Assembly: GCF_027533845.1 (NCBI RefSeq)
Contig: NZ_JAPZVN010000006.1
Location: forward strand, 1 to 64,000
Source of the DNA: Streptomyces sp. RPT161
GTDB lineage: Bacteria > Actinomycetota > Actinomycetes > Streptomycetales > Streptomycetaceae
Reading direction: 5' to 3'
DNA length: 64,000 nt
A program made the position numbers and the translations under genes. Shown one piece after another: positions 1-8,360 of the stretch (within the stretch, counting starts at the first letter, position 1; every line of letters starts with the position of its first letter). The notes below the pieces were generated by a model. The model had not been told where the DNA came from. It did no database searches and saw only the letters and a program-made list of their open reading frames with translations.

Positions 1-2
1 TG

Positions 3-230
3 GCCGTCCTCGGCGCCGGATACGGCCTTACCCGGCACCGCACGGTCGCCAAGGAGGACCCCGTCGACCGGGTCGGCCGGGACACCTGGCGGATGCCGCC
101 GCTGGCGACGCTCACCCGGCCCACCATGTCCACCGCCCGCAGGATCGGTATGGGCGCGCTGCGTTCCTACCTGTTCGTCGCGATGGTCCTGATGGTCATC
201 AAGATCGTCCAGGTCGCCCTCGGCCACTGA
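3..230 (+). CDS. C-terminal end of a membrane protein (partial, cut by window edge)
   Basis: An open frame runs from the window edge to a TGA at 228-230 and gives the last 75 residues of a protein. The tail has a basic soluble stretch followed by one hydrophobic segment (about RSYLFVAMVLMVIKIVQVAL) that ends almost at the stop. This looks like the last transmembrane helix of a polytopic transporter. The ending resembles what I recall of Nramp-type divalent metal transporters in actinomycetes, but that is only an impression. The beginning lies outside the window, so the family cannot be settled here. Confidence 0.5.
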   Translation, partial: AVLGAGYGLTRHRTVAKEDPVDRVGRDTWRMPPLATLTRPTMSTARRIGMGALRSYLFVAMVLMVIKIVQVALGH

Positions 231-441
231 ACTCTGAGAGCGGCCGGGCGGTGGTTTCCCAGCCCGCCCCGAGTGCGCGGCGGGCAGCCGTCCGCGAAGC
301 GTGGTCCGCCGCCAGCGGGTCTCGTCGCTGACCGCGATGGGGCCGTCGGCCGCGGCCAGCCCGGCGGCCCTCGCCGCTTACGCCGAGCCGCGCCCGAAGG
401 TTCGGACACTGTTTACGGCATCACGCCGTCGTGGCTGGCTG

Positions 442-849
442 TCAGCCCAACTCGTACTCGAAGGTGTAGGCGACCGACGGCTCGCCGTGGTGGGCCGTGA
501 AACCGCCGGTGCCGGTCAGCCCGACCAACTCTCCGGTGCCTGTTCCCGGTACAACCTCGAACGTGCAGTGCACGGTGCCGTCGGCGTCGAACGAGCCGCG
601 CTGCTCGACGACGAAGGCCCCGTCCCGCCCGTCCAGTTGGCCGGTCAGCGCCTCCATGCCGGTGAACGTACCGGTCTTCTCGGTGACGTAGACGATGGTG
701 TACTCACATGTGGTGTCCGCTGCCTTGATGCCACCGGAGAACGCGTTGGTGACGGAGGCATGAGCGAGTCTGGGAATCACATCGCTCGAACTGACCGCCT
801 GCTCATCCCAGTTGGCGAACGTGAAGTGGCCGGTGGTCTGCGTGGGCAT
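442..849 (-). CDS. DUF3224 family protein
   Basis: A 135-residue cytoplasmic protein that starts MPTQTTGHFTFANWDEQ and has the pattern of DUF3224: a small beta-rich fold with a T-G-x-F-x-G-M-E turn and a terminal FEYEL. The function of the family is not established. It starts at ATG 847-849 behind a GAGAGGAC ribosome binding site. It is divergent from the WYL regulator at 960, and a perfect palindrome lies in the 110-bp gap between them. The regulator therefore probably controls this gene; that is inferred from gene order. No signal peptide or membrane segment is visible. Confidence 0.85.
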   Translation of the reverse strand: MPTQTTGHFTFANWDEQAVSSSDVIPRLAHASVTNAFSGGIKAADTTCEYTIVYVTEKTGTFTGMEALTGQLDGRDGAFVVEQRGSFDADGTVHCTFEVVPGTGTGELVGLTGTGGFTAHHGEPSVAYTFEYELG

Positions 850-917
850 GGGAAGTCCTCTCGCTCTCGGTCCGCCACACGCGTTCCTGCGTGCGGTGTG
901 TGACCAGCGTGACCGCC

Positions 918-942
918 ATACCTGACACCCTCTGTCAGGTAT
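918..942. promoter_or_regulatory. perfect inverted repeat, candidate operator of the WYL regulator
   Basis: ATACCTGACA (918-927) and TGTCAGGTAT (933-942) are exact reverse complements separated by 5 bases. The repeat sits 17 bases before the regulator ATG (960) and 75 bases before the DUF3224 ATG (849), so a bound dimer would cover the promoter of the regulator and could act on both genes. Binding by the neighbouring regulator is inferred. Confidence 0.7.
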
Positions 943-959
943 GGCGGGACACTGTTTCC

Positions 960-1931
960 ATGCGCGCTGACCGGCTTGTCTCCCTCCTCCTGCTGCTCCA
1001 GAACCGTGGGCGGATGACCGCTCCTGAACTGGCTGCCGAGCTGGAGGTGTCGGTCCGTACGGTGTACCGGGACATCGAGGCGCTCAGCGCGTCGGGCGTC
1101 CCGGTCCGCGCCGACCGCGGCCCTGCCGGCGGCTACCGCCTGATGGACGGCTACCGCACACGACTGACCGGCCTCACCGAGGCCGAGGCCCACGCCCTCT
1201 TCCTCGCCGGAGCACCCGGCCCGGCGCGTGAACTGGGGCTGGGCGCCGTGCTGACGACCGCGCAGCTGAAGGTGCAAGCGGCCCTCCCGGCCGAACTGGC
1301 GGAGCGGACCCGGCGCATCCAGGACCGGTTCCATCTGGACGCGCGGGCATGGTTCCGTGACGCGGACCCGGTCGCGCATCTGGCGCAGGTCGCGCAGGCG
1401 GTGTGGGAACAGCGGGTGCTGCGCACGCACTACCGGCGCTGGGGCGGTGAGGTGCGCCGGGAGATACGTCCGCTGGGCATCGTCCTCAAAGGTGGAATCT
1501 GGTACCTGGTGGCGTTCGCCCACGATTCGGTACGCACTTACCGGATATCGAGGTTCCTCGCGGTGGACACCACAGAAGAGGTCTTCGAACGCCCGACGGG
1601 GTTCGATCTGGCCGCCTACTGGCAGGAGTCGTCCCGCAGCCTGGAAGCCGCGCTCCACCAGGGAACCGCCAAACTGCGCATCTCGCCACGGGCACAGCGG
1701 CTGTTGCCCATGCAGTTCGGCGCGGTGGGTACCCGAGCCCTGGAGGGCGCCGGGCCGCCGGACGCGGAGGGCTGGGTGCAAGTGGAAGTGCCGGTCGAGG
1801 GAGAGACGGTCGCGGTCAGCGACCTGCTCAGACTCGGCGCGGAGGCGGAGGTACTCGGCCCTCCCGAACTCCGGCAGGCCATCGCCAAGGCCGTCGCCAT
1901 ACTGGCGGGCCGATACGGAGTGGCACCGTGA
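960..1931 (+). CDS. YafY-type HTH / WYL-domain transcriptional regulator
   Basis: A 323-residue regulator. Residues about 1-60 form a DeoR-like winged helix (MRADRLVSLLLLLQNRGRMT, then ELAAELEVSVRTVYRDIEAL). The middle and C-terminal parts form a WYL ligand-sensing domain, with the residues GGIWYLVAFAHDS and a C-terminal extension. Family members act as homodimeric repressors or activators that sense small ligands or DNA damage. The ATG at 960 is preferred over upstream alternatives because it begins exactly at the conserved MRADRL start and lies just downstream of the palindrome at 918-942. No good ribosome binding site precedes it, so the mRNA may be nearly leaderless. The divergent DUF3224 gene is the most likely target. 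Confidence 0.88.
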   Translation: MRADRLVSLLLLLQNRGRMTAPELAAELEVSVRTVYRDIEALSASGVPVRADRGPAGGYRLMDGYRTRLTGLTEAEAHALFLAGAPGPARELGLGAVLTTAQLKVQAALPAELAERTRRIQDRFHLDARAWFRDADPVAHLAQVAQAVWEQRVLRTHYRRWGGEVRREIRPLGIVLKGGIWYLVAFAHDSVRTYRISRFLAVDTTEEVFERPTGFDLAAYWQESSRSLEAALHQGTAKLRISPRAQRLLPMQFGAVGTRALEGAGPPDAEGWVQVEVPVEGETVAVSDLLRLGAEAEVLGPPELRQAIAKAVAILAGRYGVAP

Positions 1932-1992
1932 CCCCACGGCATCTGGAGACGGCCGTCGGGATGGATCGCCATGGAGGAGTAACTGTGAAGAC

Positions 1993-2034
1993 ATGGCCGG
2001 GGGCCGCCGCGAACGCGGCGGCCCCCGGCCATGT
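1993..2034. terminator. bidirectional terminator hairpin, 20-bp perfect stem
   Basis: Bases 1993-2012 and 2015-2034 are perfect reverse complements with only AA between them. The hairpin lies between the convergent WYL regulator and csbD genes, so it can stop both transcripts. There is no U-tract, as is common in actinomycetes. Confidence 0.85.
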
Positions 2035-2076
2035 GCCCGCAGACGCGGACAGCTGTGCCCCCAGGATCGGCGATGC

Positions 2077-2250
2077 TCAGTGCTTGAAGGCGTCCTTCAC
2101 CTTTTCGGCAGCCTGTTTGAGATCGCCCCTGGCCTGGTCGACCTTGCCCTGGGTCTCCAGCTCCTCGTCCTCGGTCATCCGACCGACCGTCTCCTTCGCC
2201 TTGCCCCGGAGCTGGTCCTTGGCGTTGCTGGCCTTGTCCTCGGCACCCAT
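2077..2250 (-). CDS. CsbD family stress protein (first copy)
   Basis: A 57-residue, highly charged, helical protein: MGAEDKASNAKDQLRGKAKE at the start and KVKDAFKH at the end. This matches the CsbD family, small proteins made under general stress and controlled by SigB in Bacillus. The start is ATG 2248-2250, preceded by GGAGG (GTGGAGGCAGGAC on the minus strand). An upstream extension of the frame is possible but has no protein-like character. A second CsbD copy lies at 24574-24747. Its 3' end faces the terminator at 1993-2034. Confidence 0.9.
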   Translation of the reverse strand: MGAEDKASNAKDQLRGKAKETVGRMTEDEELETQGKVDQARGDLKQAAEKVKDAFKH

Positions 2251-2494
2251 GTCCTGCCTCCACATCACATTGACGTCTCTGCTTGACGAACAGGCGCTTG
2301 CCCAGGGCCCGATGACGTACACATCCATTCCGCCGGACACCCGCAGAAGGCTGCTGGGACCCCTCCGGACGGGGTGTGGCGACGTACGGCCGGTGTGACA
2401 GGAGTACCTGGTGGGAAGGCGCGGGACGAATGGTGTGTGCACCCTCGCGGTGCCAGCGACGGTACGACCACCGGTCGACAGCGGATGCGGAGTC

Positions 2495-4123
2495 ATGAAG
2501 CCAGGAAACAAGTCACCTCGCGATGTGGGACGCAAGTTCGGAAAGGGTACCGGCAGCGCTGGTACCGAGCGCATGGTGCGCGTGCTGCTGCGCGGTCGTA
2601 AGAAGCGGCTGAGTGAGGAAGACATCACCGTCGTCGACCGTCTTCAGGTGCGGCGAGCCGTCTCGGCGGCGGCGCTCGGCAACATGATGGAGTGGTTCGA
2701 CTTCGGGGTGTACGCCTACCTGGCCGCCACCTTGGGGAAGGTGTTCTTTCCGGCCAGCTCGCCGGGAGTGCAGGTCATTTCCGCCTTCGCGACGTTCGCC
2801 GCGGCGTTCATCGTGCGCCCGCTCGGCGGGTTTGTCTTCGGGCCGCTCGGCGACCGTATCGGCAGGCAGCGCGTACTGGCGGCGACCATGATCATGATGG
2901 CTGTCAGCACCTTCGCCGTGGGCATCCTGCCGACATACGGGACGGTTGGCATGGCCGCGCCCCTGTTGCTGCTGGTGTGCCGGCTCGTGCAGGGCTTCTC
3001 CACCGGCGGCGAGTACGCCGGAGCCACCACCTACATCGCCGAGTACTCGCCAGACCGCAAGCGGGGGTTTCTCGGCAGCTGGCTCGACTTCGGCACGTTC
3101 GTCGGCTACTCCCTGGGCTCCGCCCTGGTGACGGTCCTGACCGGCGTCCTCAGCGACGCGGACATGGCCTCCTGGGGCTGGCGCGTCCCGTTCTACGTGG
3201 CTGGGCCGCTCGGCCTGATCGGGCTCTACATGCGGCTGCGTCTCAAGGAGACACCGGCGTTCCAGCGGGTCGAGGAGGCCCGGCGCGAGGGTACGGCGCA
3301 GACGCCTCCAGACGAGGACCCTGTCGAGCAGTCACGCATGTCCGGCCGAGGACGTCTGAAGGAGCTGGCCACCCGGCACTGGAAGGCCATGGTCATCTGC
3401 ATGGGCCTGGTTCTGGTCTACAACGTCACCAACTACATGGTGACCTCCTACCTGCCGACCTATATGACGGCGACGCTCGGCGCCCCCGCGCTGACCAGTC
3501 AGTTGCTGGTGCTCGGCACGATGCTGCTGGTGGTACTCACCATCACCGTGGTGGGCCGGTCCTCCGACCGCATCGGCCGTCGTCCGGTGCTGCTGTCCGG
3601 TGCGATGGCGATGGTCGCCTTGGCGATTCCCGCGTTCTGGATGATCCGGCAAGGAGGCCTGCTCTGGCCCTCGGCAGGATGTGTGCTGCTCGGGTTGCTG
3701 CTGGTGACGTTCGCGGGGGTCAGCGCCTCAACGCTGCCCGCCCTCTTCCCCACGCATCTGCGTTACGGCGGGCTGTCCGTCGCCTACAACATCTCCGTGT
3801 CCCTCTTCGGCGGTACCACCCCGCTGTTGGCCTCGTTCCTCGTCAACAGCACGCACAACGCCATGGTGCCCGCCTACTACTTGATGGTCGCGGGCCTCAT
3901 CGGTACCGGGGCGGCCCTCGTCCTGAGGGAGACCGCGGGCAAGCCGCTGCGCGGGTCCGCGCACACGGTGGAGACCGAGGAGGAGGCACGGAAACTGGTG
4001 GCCGCCCACCGCACGCACGAGGCGCGTCGGGCCCGCAAGGTGTGGATTGCCCTACGCCACAGGGCGGTTGGAAATCGAGGCGGTAAGCGGCCGGGTAAGG
4101 CCGCCGCACGGTCGCCCCGCTGA
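2495..4123 (+). CDS. MFS transporter of the MHS (metabolite:H+ symporter) type
   Basis: An integral membrane symporter of about 542 residues with 12 predicted helices. It carries the MFS loop motif GDRIGRQRVL after helix 2 and the RLVQGFSTGGEYAGA signature typical of the ProP/KgtP/ShiA branch (proton-coupled uptake of betaine, proline or carboxylates). A cytoplasmic tail rich in Arg, Lys and Glu follows the last helix (about residue 490 onward). A basic stretch of about 60 residues precedes helix 1. The start is uncertain: ATG 2495 is chosen, GTG 2411 has an upstream GGAG, and ATG 2573 would also keep all helices. Given the surrounding stress genes, an osmolyte is a reasonable substrate guess. 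Confidence 0.85.
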   Translation: MKPGNKSPRDVGRKFGKGTGSAGTERMVRVLLRGRKKRLSEEDITVVDRLQVRRAVSAAALGNMMEWFDFGVYAYLAATLGKVFFPASSPGVQVISAFATFAAAFIVRPLGGFVFGPLGDRIGRQRVLAATMIMMAVSTFAVGILPTYGTVGMAAPLLLLVCRLVQGFSTGGEYAGATTYIAEYSPDRKRGFLGSWLDFGTFVGYSLGSALVTVLTGVLSDADMASWGWRVPFYVAGPLGLIGLYMRLRLKETPAFQRVEEARREGTAQTPPDEDPVEQSRMSGRGRLKELATRHWKAMVICMGLVLVYNVTNYMVTSYLPTYMTATLGAPALTSQLLVLGTMLLVVLTITVVGRSSDRIGRRPVLLSGAMAMVALAIPAFWMIRQGGLLWPSAGCVLLGLLLVTFAGVSASTLPALFPTHLRYGGLSVAYNISVSLFGGTTPLLASFLVNSTHNAMVPAYYLMVAGLIGTGAALVLRETAGKPLRGSAHTVETEEEARKLVAAHRTHEARRARKVWIALRHRAVGNRGGKRPGKAAARSPR

Positions 4124-4243
4124 CGTACGCCTCAACTCGGCTACCTCTTCGTGCCGGTGACCCGGACTGGTGTCACCCGGTCAGGCCGGGGCACCCGTCC
4201 CCCACGGGCAAACGACGGCTGACATCACGGAAAGAGGGGCGGA

Positions 4244-4456
4244 GTGGGAACGAACAACGGCGCGCGAGCGCTGGACGCGACTCAACAAGCACTCGTCGTC
4301 GCTGAGACGATCGAGGAACCCGGTTCGAAGGCGGTCGCCTTGGCGCTCTTGGCGGTGGAGGCTCGTCTCGACGACATCGCGGCGGTGGCCAGGAGCGTGG
4401 ATCACCGCCTGGAGCAACTCAACCAGTACCTCGGTGCCATCGCGAACAAGCCGTAG
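4244..4456 (+). CDS. small hypothetical protein
   Basis: A 70-residue soluble protein starting at GTG 4244, with an AGAGGGG ribosome binding site 5 bases upstream. It is predicted to be mostly helical, rich in Ala, Glu and Leu, with a C-terminal segment VDHRLEQLNQYLGAIANKP that could pack as a coiled coil. I do not recognise the family. It stands alone between the MFS gene and the STAS gene in the same direction. Codon use is typical of the region. Confidence 0.55.
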   Translation: MGTNNGARALDATQQALVVAETIEEPGSKAVALALLAVEARLDDIAAVARSVDHRLEQLNQYLGAIANKP

Positions 4457-4944
4457 CGCAGTATTCCGAGCGGCTCGTGCTGGCCGCCGCCGGGCCGAAC
4501 ACCTGTCGGTCGCATGCCGGTTGGCACGTGAGGTCCCGTAGCGGCGCTGCCGACGGGAAGCTCACCCGATTGGGCGCGTGTGGTTCCGCTGGCTTGAGGC
4601 AGGCGTACCCCAACGTTTCGAGGAGAGCACAGAAGGGAGACCGAGGAGGTCGTCGCGAACCCCCCCACCGATGGGAGGTGGTTGACCAGGACACAACGTG
4701 GTGCTTCGCCCGTTCTGCTGCTCTGTCACACGGCGAAGCATGGCTCTGGGCGGGGACACGAGCGGGTCCCGGGACACATTCACAAGTCCCGCTCGGTCCC
4801 CGCCAACCTGTGTCCCGGGACGACAGTACGGGCGAGGAGGACGCCGGCACCGCGAGGACAAGGACTTCGGACAACCGTGGTGGATGAATCCCCGTGGCCG
4901 GGGTAGCCGCCGTTGCACAGATCCAGAACTTCGGAGGTGCCGAC
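4457..4944. other. 488-bp gene-free stretch before the STAS gene
   Basis: No convincing coding frame. It holds two copies of the 10-bp palindrome GTCCCGGGAC (4766-4775 and 4812-4821), annotated separately. The rest is probably the 5' region of the STAS gene. Confidence 0.5.
4766..4821. repeat. paired GTCCCGGGAC palindromes forming a 13-bp inverted repeat
   Basis: GTCCCGGGACACA at 4766-4778 is the exact reverse complement of TGTGTCCCGGGAC at 4809-4821, with a 30-base spacer. Each arm also contains the self-complementary GTCCCGGGAC. It may be a two-site operator or an RNA stem about 125 bases before the STAS gene. Confidence 0.5.
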
Positions 4945-5370
4945 TTGTCATCCGAAACCGCGCCGCTGTCCATCGATGTGGCCGTGCGTCAGCCTGATGT
5001 GGCGGTGGTGTCAGTCGGTGGTGATCTCGACGTCGATACCGCGACCGAACTGCACTACCAGTTGGCCAACCAAATCGCCCACGGCCGCAGGAATCTGGTG
5101 CTCGACCTTTCGGCGGTTCCCTTCATGGACTCCTCGGGCCTCAACATCATCCTGCGCACCTTGCAGGAGGCGCGGCGGATCGGGGGGAGTGTGCAGGTGG
5201 CGGCACCGACGTCGGCGGTGCGCAGGATCCTGGAACTGACCGGAGTGGGTCTGGCCACGCCGATCCGCGAAACGGTCGACGAGGCGATGCGTGGGGTCGC
5301 GGACGCGGTCGAGACCGCCAAGCGCGGCAGGCAGGACGACGAGCCCGCGGTGGACCGTGCGGAAGACTAA
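4945..5370 (+). CDS. STAS-domain anti-sigma factor antagonist (RsbV/SpoIIAA-like)
   Basis: A 141-residue protein with one STAS domain (about residues 10-105). The key segment is LVLDLSAVPFMDSSGLNIIL, in which the first Ser of D-S-S-G is the expected phosphorylation site. RsbV-type proteins bind an RsbW-type kinase when unphosphorylated and so free the sigma factor. The TTG start at 4945 is chosen because a perfect GGAGGT sits 6 bases upstream; GTG 4894 would add 17 residues without a good ribosome binding site. It probably works with the RsbW-like kinase at 22814-23254 and the SigB-family sigma factors, although no kinase gene is adjacent. An acidic tail (DDEPAVDRAED) ends the protein. Confidence 0.88.
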   Translation: MSSETAPLSIDVAVRQPDVAVVSVGGDLDVDTATELHYQLANQIAHGRRNLVLDLSAVPFMDSSGLNIILRTLQEARRIGGSVQVAAPTSAVRRILELTGVGLATPIRETVDEAMRGVADAVETAKRGRQDDEPAVDRAED

Positions 5371-5458
5371 GTGCGGGTCAGGGGAGAGCCGCGCAGGAAA
5401 AGTCACCCAGGGGTACATACCCGTGCGTACCGCTCCACAGACCGGGTAAACGACCGCC

Positions 5459-6934
5459 ATGAAACGACGTCCCGCCAGAGCAAGGCGACTCATTTGCGTT
5501 GACCAGATCGTGTTCGGCCGGATCGCCGCCCGGACCTGGCCGTTCGCCGAATCGACACTGCCACGGCTCAGCCGGGCCGCCGACCATGGTGTGCTCTGGA
5601 TCGGAACGGCCGCCGTGATCGCGGGTCTCGGTGGTAAGTCCGGGCGGCGAGCGGCCGGGCGCGGGCTCGCGTCGCTGGCGTTGGCATCGGCGGTGGTGAA
5701 CACCGTGGGCAAGCGGCTGGTGCGCCGACCGCGTCCGCTGCGGGACGCGGTCCCGGCCATCCGGCAGCTGCGACGGCAGCCGTTCACCACTTCCTTCCCG
5801 TCCGGGCACGCCGCCTCGGCCGCTGCCTTCGCGGCCGGAGTGGGTCTCCAATCCCCGCGCTGGGGTGCGCTGGTGGCGCCGGTGGCGGCGTCCGTGGCGT
5901 TCTCCAGGGTGTACACCGGCGTCCACTACCCGAGTGACGTGCTGGCGGGTGCGGCCATCGGAGTGGGCGCCGCCGCCGTGGTGCGTGCGCTGGGCGCCGA
6001 CCGACGGGAGTCGAAACCACCGCGCGTGGCGGCCCCGGCGCTGGACGCCGGTGAGGGCCTGGTCGTCGTGGTCAACAACACCTCGGGTGTGCCGCCCCTT
6101 CTGGTACCGCCCGCGGAGCGGCTGCGGGCCGCTCTGCCGAAGGCACAGGTGATCGAGGCGACCGAGGACGACGACTTTCCGGGACTCATGGAGAAGGCGG
6201 TCCGCCTTGCCGCTGAGTGCGGCGGCGCTCTGGGCGTCTACGGCGGTGACGGAACCGTCAACACCGCGGCGGCGATCGCCTCCCGAGAGAACGTACCGCT
6301 CGCGGTCTTCCCCGGCGGTACGCGTAACCACCTCGCGATGAACCTCGGCGTGGAGGAGATCGAGGACACCGCCCGCGCCGTGCGGAACGGCCAAGCCACC
6401 GCGATCGATCTGGCGTACTTCGACGGAGCCGACGGTGAGCGCGTTCCGTTCGTCAACACCTTCAGCATCGGTGCCTATCCGGAGCTGGTACGCGTCAGGG
6501 AACGCTGGTCCCGCCGACTGGGTAGCTGGCCCGCCAGCGTGCTCGCGGCGCTCCACGTGTTGCGCACCGCCGATCCGGTGCCGGTGGTCCTCGGCGGCCA
6601 ACGGCGCCTGGTGTGGCTGGTCTTCGTGGGGAACTGCACCTATCGCGGCAACGGGGTGGCACCCCTGCGCCGAAGCGACCTGGCGGACGGCGTGCTGGAC
6701 GTCCGCGTAGTGGAGGCTGGCCCCTTCGCCCGCGCGCGGCTGATGGCGGCGGCCGTCACCGGAGCGTTGGGGCGTTCCCCGGTCTACTCCGAGAAGAAGC
6801 TGCGCGCCCTGCGCATCGAAGGACTCGGCGAGGACGCACACCTCGCCTACGACGGTGAGGTCAGCCGTGCCCCCAGCACGGTGAGCATCGCCAAGGCGTA
6901 CAAGGCGCTCGTCGTCTACCGCCCCGGAGTGTGA
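5459..6934 (+). CDS. PAP2 phosphatase - diacylglycerol kinase fusion protein
   Basis: A 491-residue two-domain lipid enzyme. The N-terminal half is a membrane PAP2 phosphatase with all three signatures: K85-x6-RP (KRLVRRPRP), PSGH at 114-117, and SR-x5-H-x3-D at 149-160. Residues about 200-490 form a DagK/sphingosine-kinase-like domain with GGDGTVN (262-268) and PGGTRN (285-290). PAP2 removes phosphate from phosphatidate-type lipids, and DagK adds it to diacylglycerol or a related lipid, so the two halves could run opposite or sequential steps at the membrane. ATG 5459 is the first start that precedes the first helix. The YihY/BrkB gene follows after 49 bases and is probably co-transcribed. 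Confidence 0.9.
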   Translation: MKRRPARARRLICVDQIVFGRIAARTWPFAESTLPRLSRAADHGVLWIGTAAVIAGLGGKSGRRAAGRGLASLALASAVVNTVGKRLVRRPRPLRDAVPAIRQLRRQPFTTSFPSGHAASAAAFAAGVGLQSPRWGALVAPVAASVAFSRVYTGVHYPSDVLAGAAIGVGAAAVVRALGADRRESKPPRVAAPALDAGEGLVVVVNNTSGVPPLLVPPAERLRAALPKAQVIEATEDDDFPGLMEKAVRLAAECGGALGVYGGDGTVNTAAAIASRENVPLAVFPGGTRNHLAMNLGVEEIEDTARAVRNGQATAIDLAYFDGADGERVPFVNTFSIGAYPELVRVRERWSRRLGSWPASVLAALHVLRTADPVPVVLGGQRRLVWLVFVGNCTYRGNGVAPLRRSDLADGVLDVRVVEAGPFARARLMAAAVTGALGRSPVYSEKKLRALRIEGLGEDAHLAYDGEVSRAPSTVSIAKAYKALVVYRPGV

Positions 6935-6983
6935 GTTACCGCGGGGCCGGTCGCCCCGGGGAGAGCACAGGTGGGAAGGGGGA

Positions 6984-7829
6984 GTGGTGTTCACCGGGAA
7001 CACCCGCGCCTGGGCCACGGCGCTGCGGCAGACGCCCGTCATGGCCTGGAACGAGGACCTCACCGACTGGGCCGCGGCGCTCACGTACTACGCCGTGCTG
7101 GCGCTGTTCCCGGTGCTGCTCGTCGTCCTGTCGGTACTCGGGCTGTCCATTCCGGGTGCCGCACCGGGGGCCATCGACCACATCACCCAGGTCGTGCCCG
7201 CCGCCTCCCGTGGGCTGCTTCGGCGGAGCCTGCTGGAGATGTCCCAACAGCCGAGCACCACATGGACGTTGGCTGCCCTGGGTATGACGGGCTCACTGTG
7301 GTCGGGGTCCAGCTATCTGAGTGTCTTCCGTCGCGCCCTGCACGCCATGTACGGCGTGGACAGCCACCGTCCGGTCTGGCGCACGGCTCTGCGTATCCTG
7401 CTCACCGCGCTGCTCGTCATCCTGCTTCTCGTGGCGAGCGCCGTGACCCTCGTGGCGACGGGCGGAACCGCCCGGCGGCTGGGCCGGTTGCTGGACCTGG
7501 CCAGTGCCACGCTCGCCGCGTGGGAGGTGCTGCGGTGGCCCGCCATGCTGTGCCTGGCCGTCGTGCTGACGCTGGTGGTGTTCCGTACCGGGCCGGCGGC
7601 TTCCCGACCACTGCGCCGGATGGCGCCGGGCGGGGTGGTGGCGGTGCTGCTGTGGTTGACCGCGTCGGCCGGCTTTGCCACCTACGCTTCCCATGTCAGC
7701 ACCTATCAGCGGGTCTACGGCTCGCTCTCGGGCGTCGCGGTGTTCCTCATCTGGTTGTGGTTCTCCAATCTCTCCCTGCTGCTGGGTGCCCAGTTCAACG
7801 CCCAACTGGCGAAGGCGGAGGCCAAGTGA
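6984..7829 (+). CDS. YihY/virulence factor BrkB family membrane protein
   Basis: A 281-residue integral membrane protein with about six helices. It has the BrkB/YihY pattern: W-x-D-x-x-DWAAALTYYAVLALFP near the N-terminus and FLIWLWFSNLSLLLGAQFNA at the end. The biochemical role of the family is still debated (once annotated as RNase BN, now seen as a membrane protein, possibly a transporter). It starts at GTG 6984 with AAGGGGGAG directly before; GTG 6987 is also possible. Only 49 bases separate it from the PAP2-DagK gene, so a shared envelope-lipid role is plausible. Confidence 0.88.
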   Translation: MVFTGNTRAWATALRQTPVMAWNEDLTDWAAALTYYAVLALFPVLLVVLSVLGLSIPGAAPGAIDHITQVVPAASRGLLRRSLLEMSQQPSTTWTLAALGMTGSLWSGSSYLSVFRRALHAMYGVDSHRPVWRTALRILLTALLVILLLVASAVTLVATGGTARRLGRLLDLASATLAAWEVLRWPAMLCLAVVLTLVVFRTGPAASRPLRRMAPGGVVAVLLWLTASAGFATYASHVSTYQRVYGSLSGVAVFLIWLWFSNLSLLLGAQFNAQLAKAEAK

Positions 7830-7940
7830 CCGCGGTACGGAAGACCAGCCGGTGAAGTGGTGGCGCATGCGCCGACTGTGGCCGGGTAGGCGCAGCCGCG
7901 GTTAGACGGGGTGTCGAAGGGCGTGAAACGAAGGGGAGAG

Positions 7941-8204
7941 ATGGCCTTGCTGAAGCCTCATCCGCTGGTGCTGCGCAACCTGTTGGAGCGGTACGAATCG
8001 CTGGCCGGGCGGTCGGTGAACACCGCCGAGCCGACCGAGTTGCGGCGTGAACTGGAGGACGTCACATACACGTTGTGCGTGTCGACGGGTACGCGGGACG
8101 TGCAGTCCGCGGTGGCGGCGGCCCGGGGGATGCTGGAGGAGGCGTTCGCGGCCAGCGTGGCGCCTGGCGAAGCCCGAACGCCCTCGATAACCACGGCCGC
8201 TTGA
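7941..8204 (+). CDS. DUF5133-like small protein
   Basis: An 87-residue soluble protein beginning MALLKPHPLVLRNLLERYES and containing LEDVTYTLCVSTGTRDVQSA. The stretch YTLCVSTGTR is the hallmark I associate with the streptomycete DUF5133 family, whose function is unknown. Start ATG 7941 has AAGGGGAG 2-9 bases upstream. A weak SigB-like element (GCAT at 7865-7868, 15 bases, GGGTAG at 7884-7889) lies upstream but could be chance. A strong terminator follows at 8247-8282. Confidence 0.75.
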   Translation: MALLKPHPLVLRNLLERYESLAGRSVNTAEPTELRRELEDVTYTLCVSTGTRDVQSAVAAARGMLEEAFAASVAPGEARTPSITTAA

Positions 8205-8246
8205 CGTTCCCGCGCTGGTGGCCGCGGGGGGACACGGCGCGGAACC

Positions 8247-8282
8247 TCAGCCCGAGCCCGGCATCGTCCGGGCTCGGGCTGA
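8247..8282 (+). terminator. terminator hairpin, 15-bp perfect stem
   Basis: TCAGCCCGAGCCCGG (8247-8261) pairs exactly with CCGGGCTCGGGCTGA (8268-8282) across a CATCGT loop, 43 bases after the stop of the DUF5133-like gene. Confidence 0.85.
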
Positions 8283-8360
8283 TCGCTGTCGGGCCACCGC
8301 GCTTGCTCCGGGGAATCCCGGGAACAAGTCCCTCCACGGCCACTGGAAGGATGGCAGCCC

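Noticed and set aside
777-1994. Long open frame on the minus strand opposite the WYL regulator
   Set aside because: It is the GC-rich shadow of the regulator gene; the product is Arg/Pro/His-rich without any domain.
2692-4086. 464-codon plus-strand frame inside the MFS gene
   Set aside because: The correct frame gives a complete 12-helix transporter; the other is full of Arg and Ala with no fold.
5411-5416. GGGTAC upstream of the PAP2-DagK gene as a SigB -10
   Set aside because: No GNNT box lies 14-16 bases upstream.
5378-7084. 568-codon minus-strand frame opposite the PAP2-DagK gene
   Set aside because: Low-complexity shadow; the plus strand has all catalytic motifs of two enzyme families.
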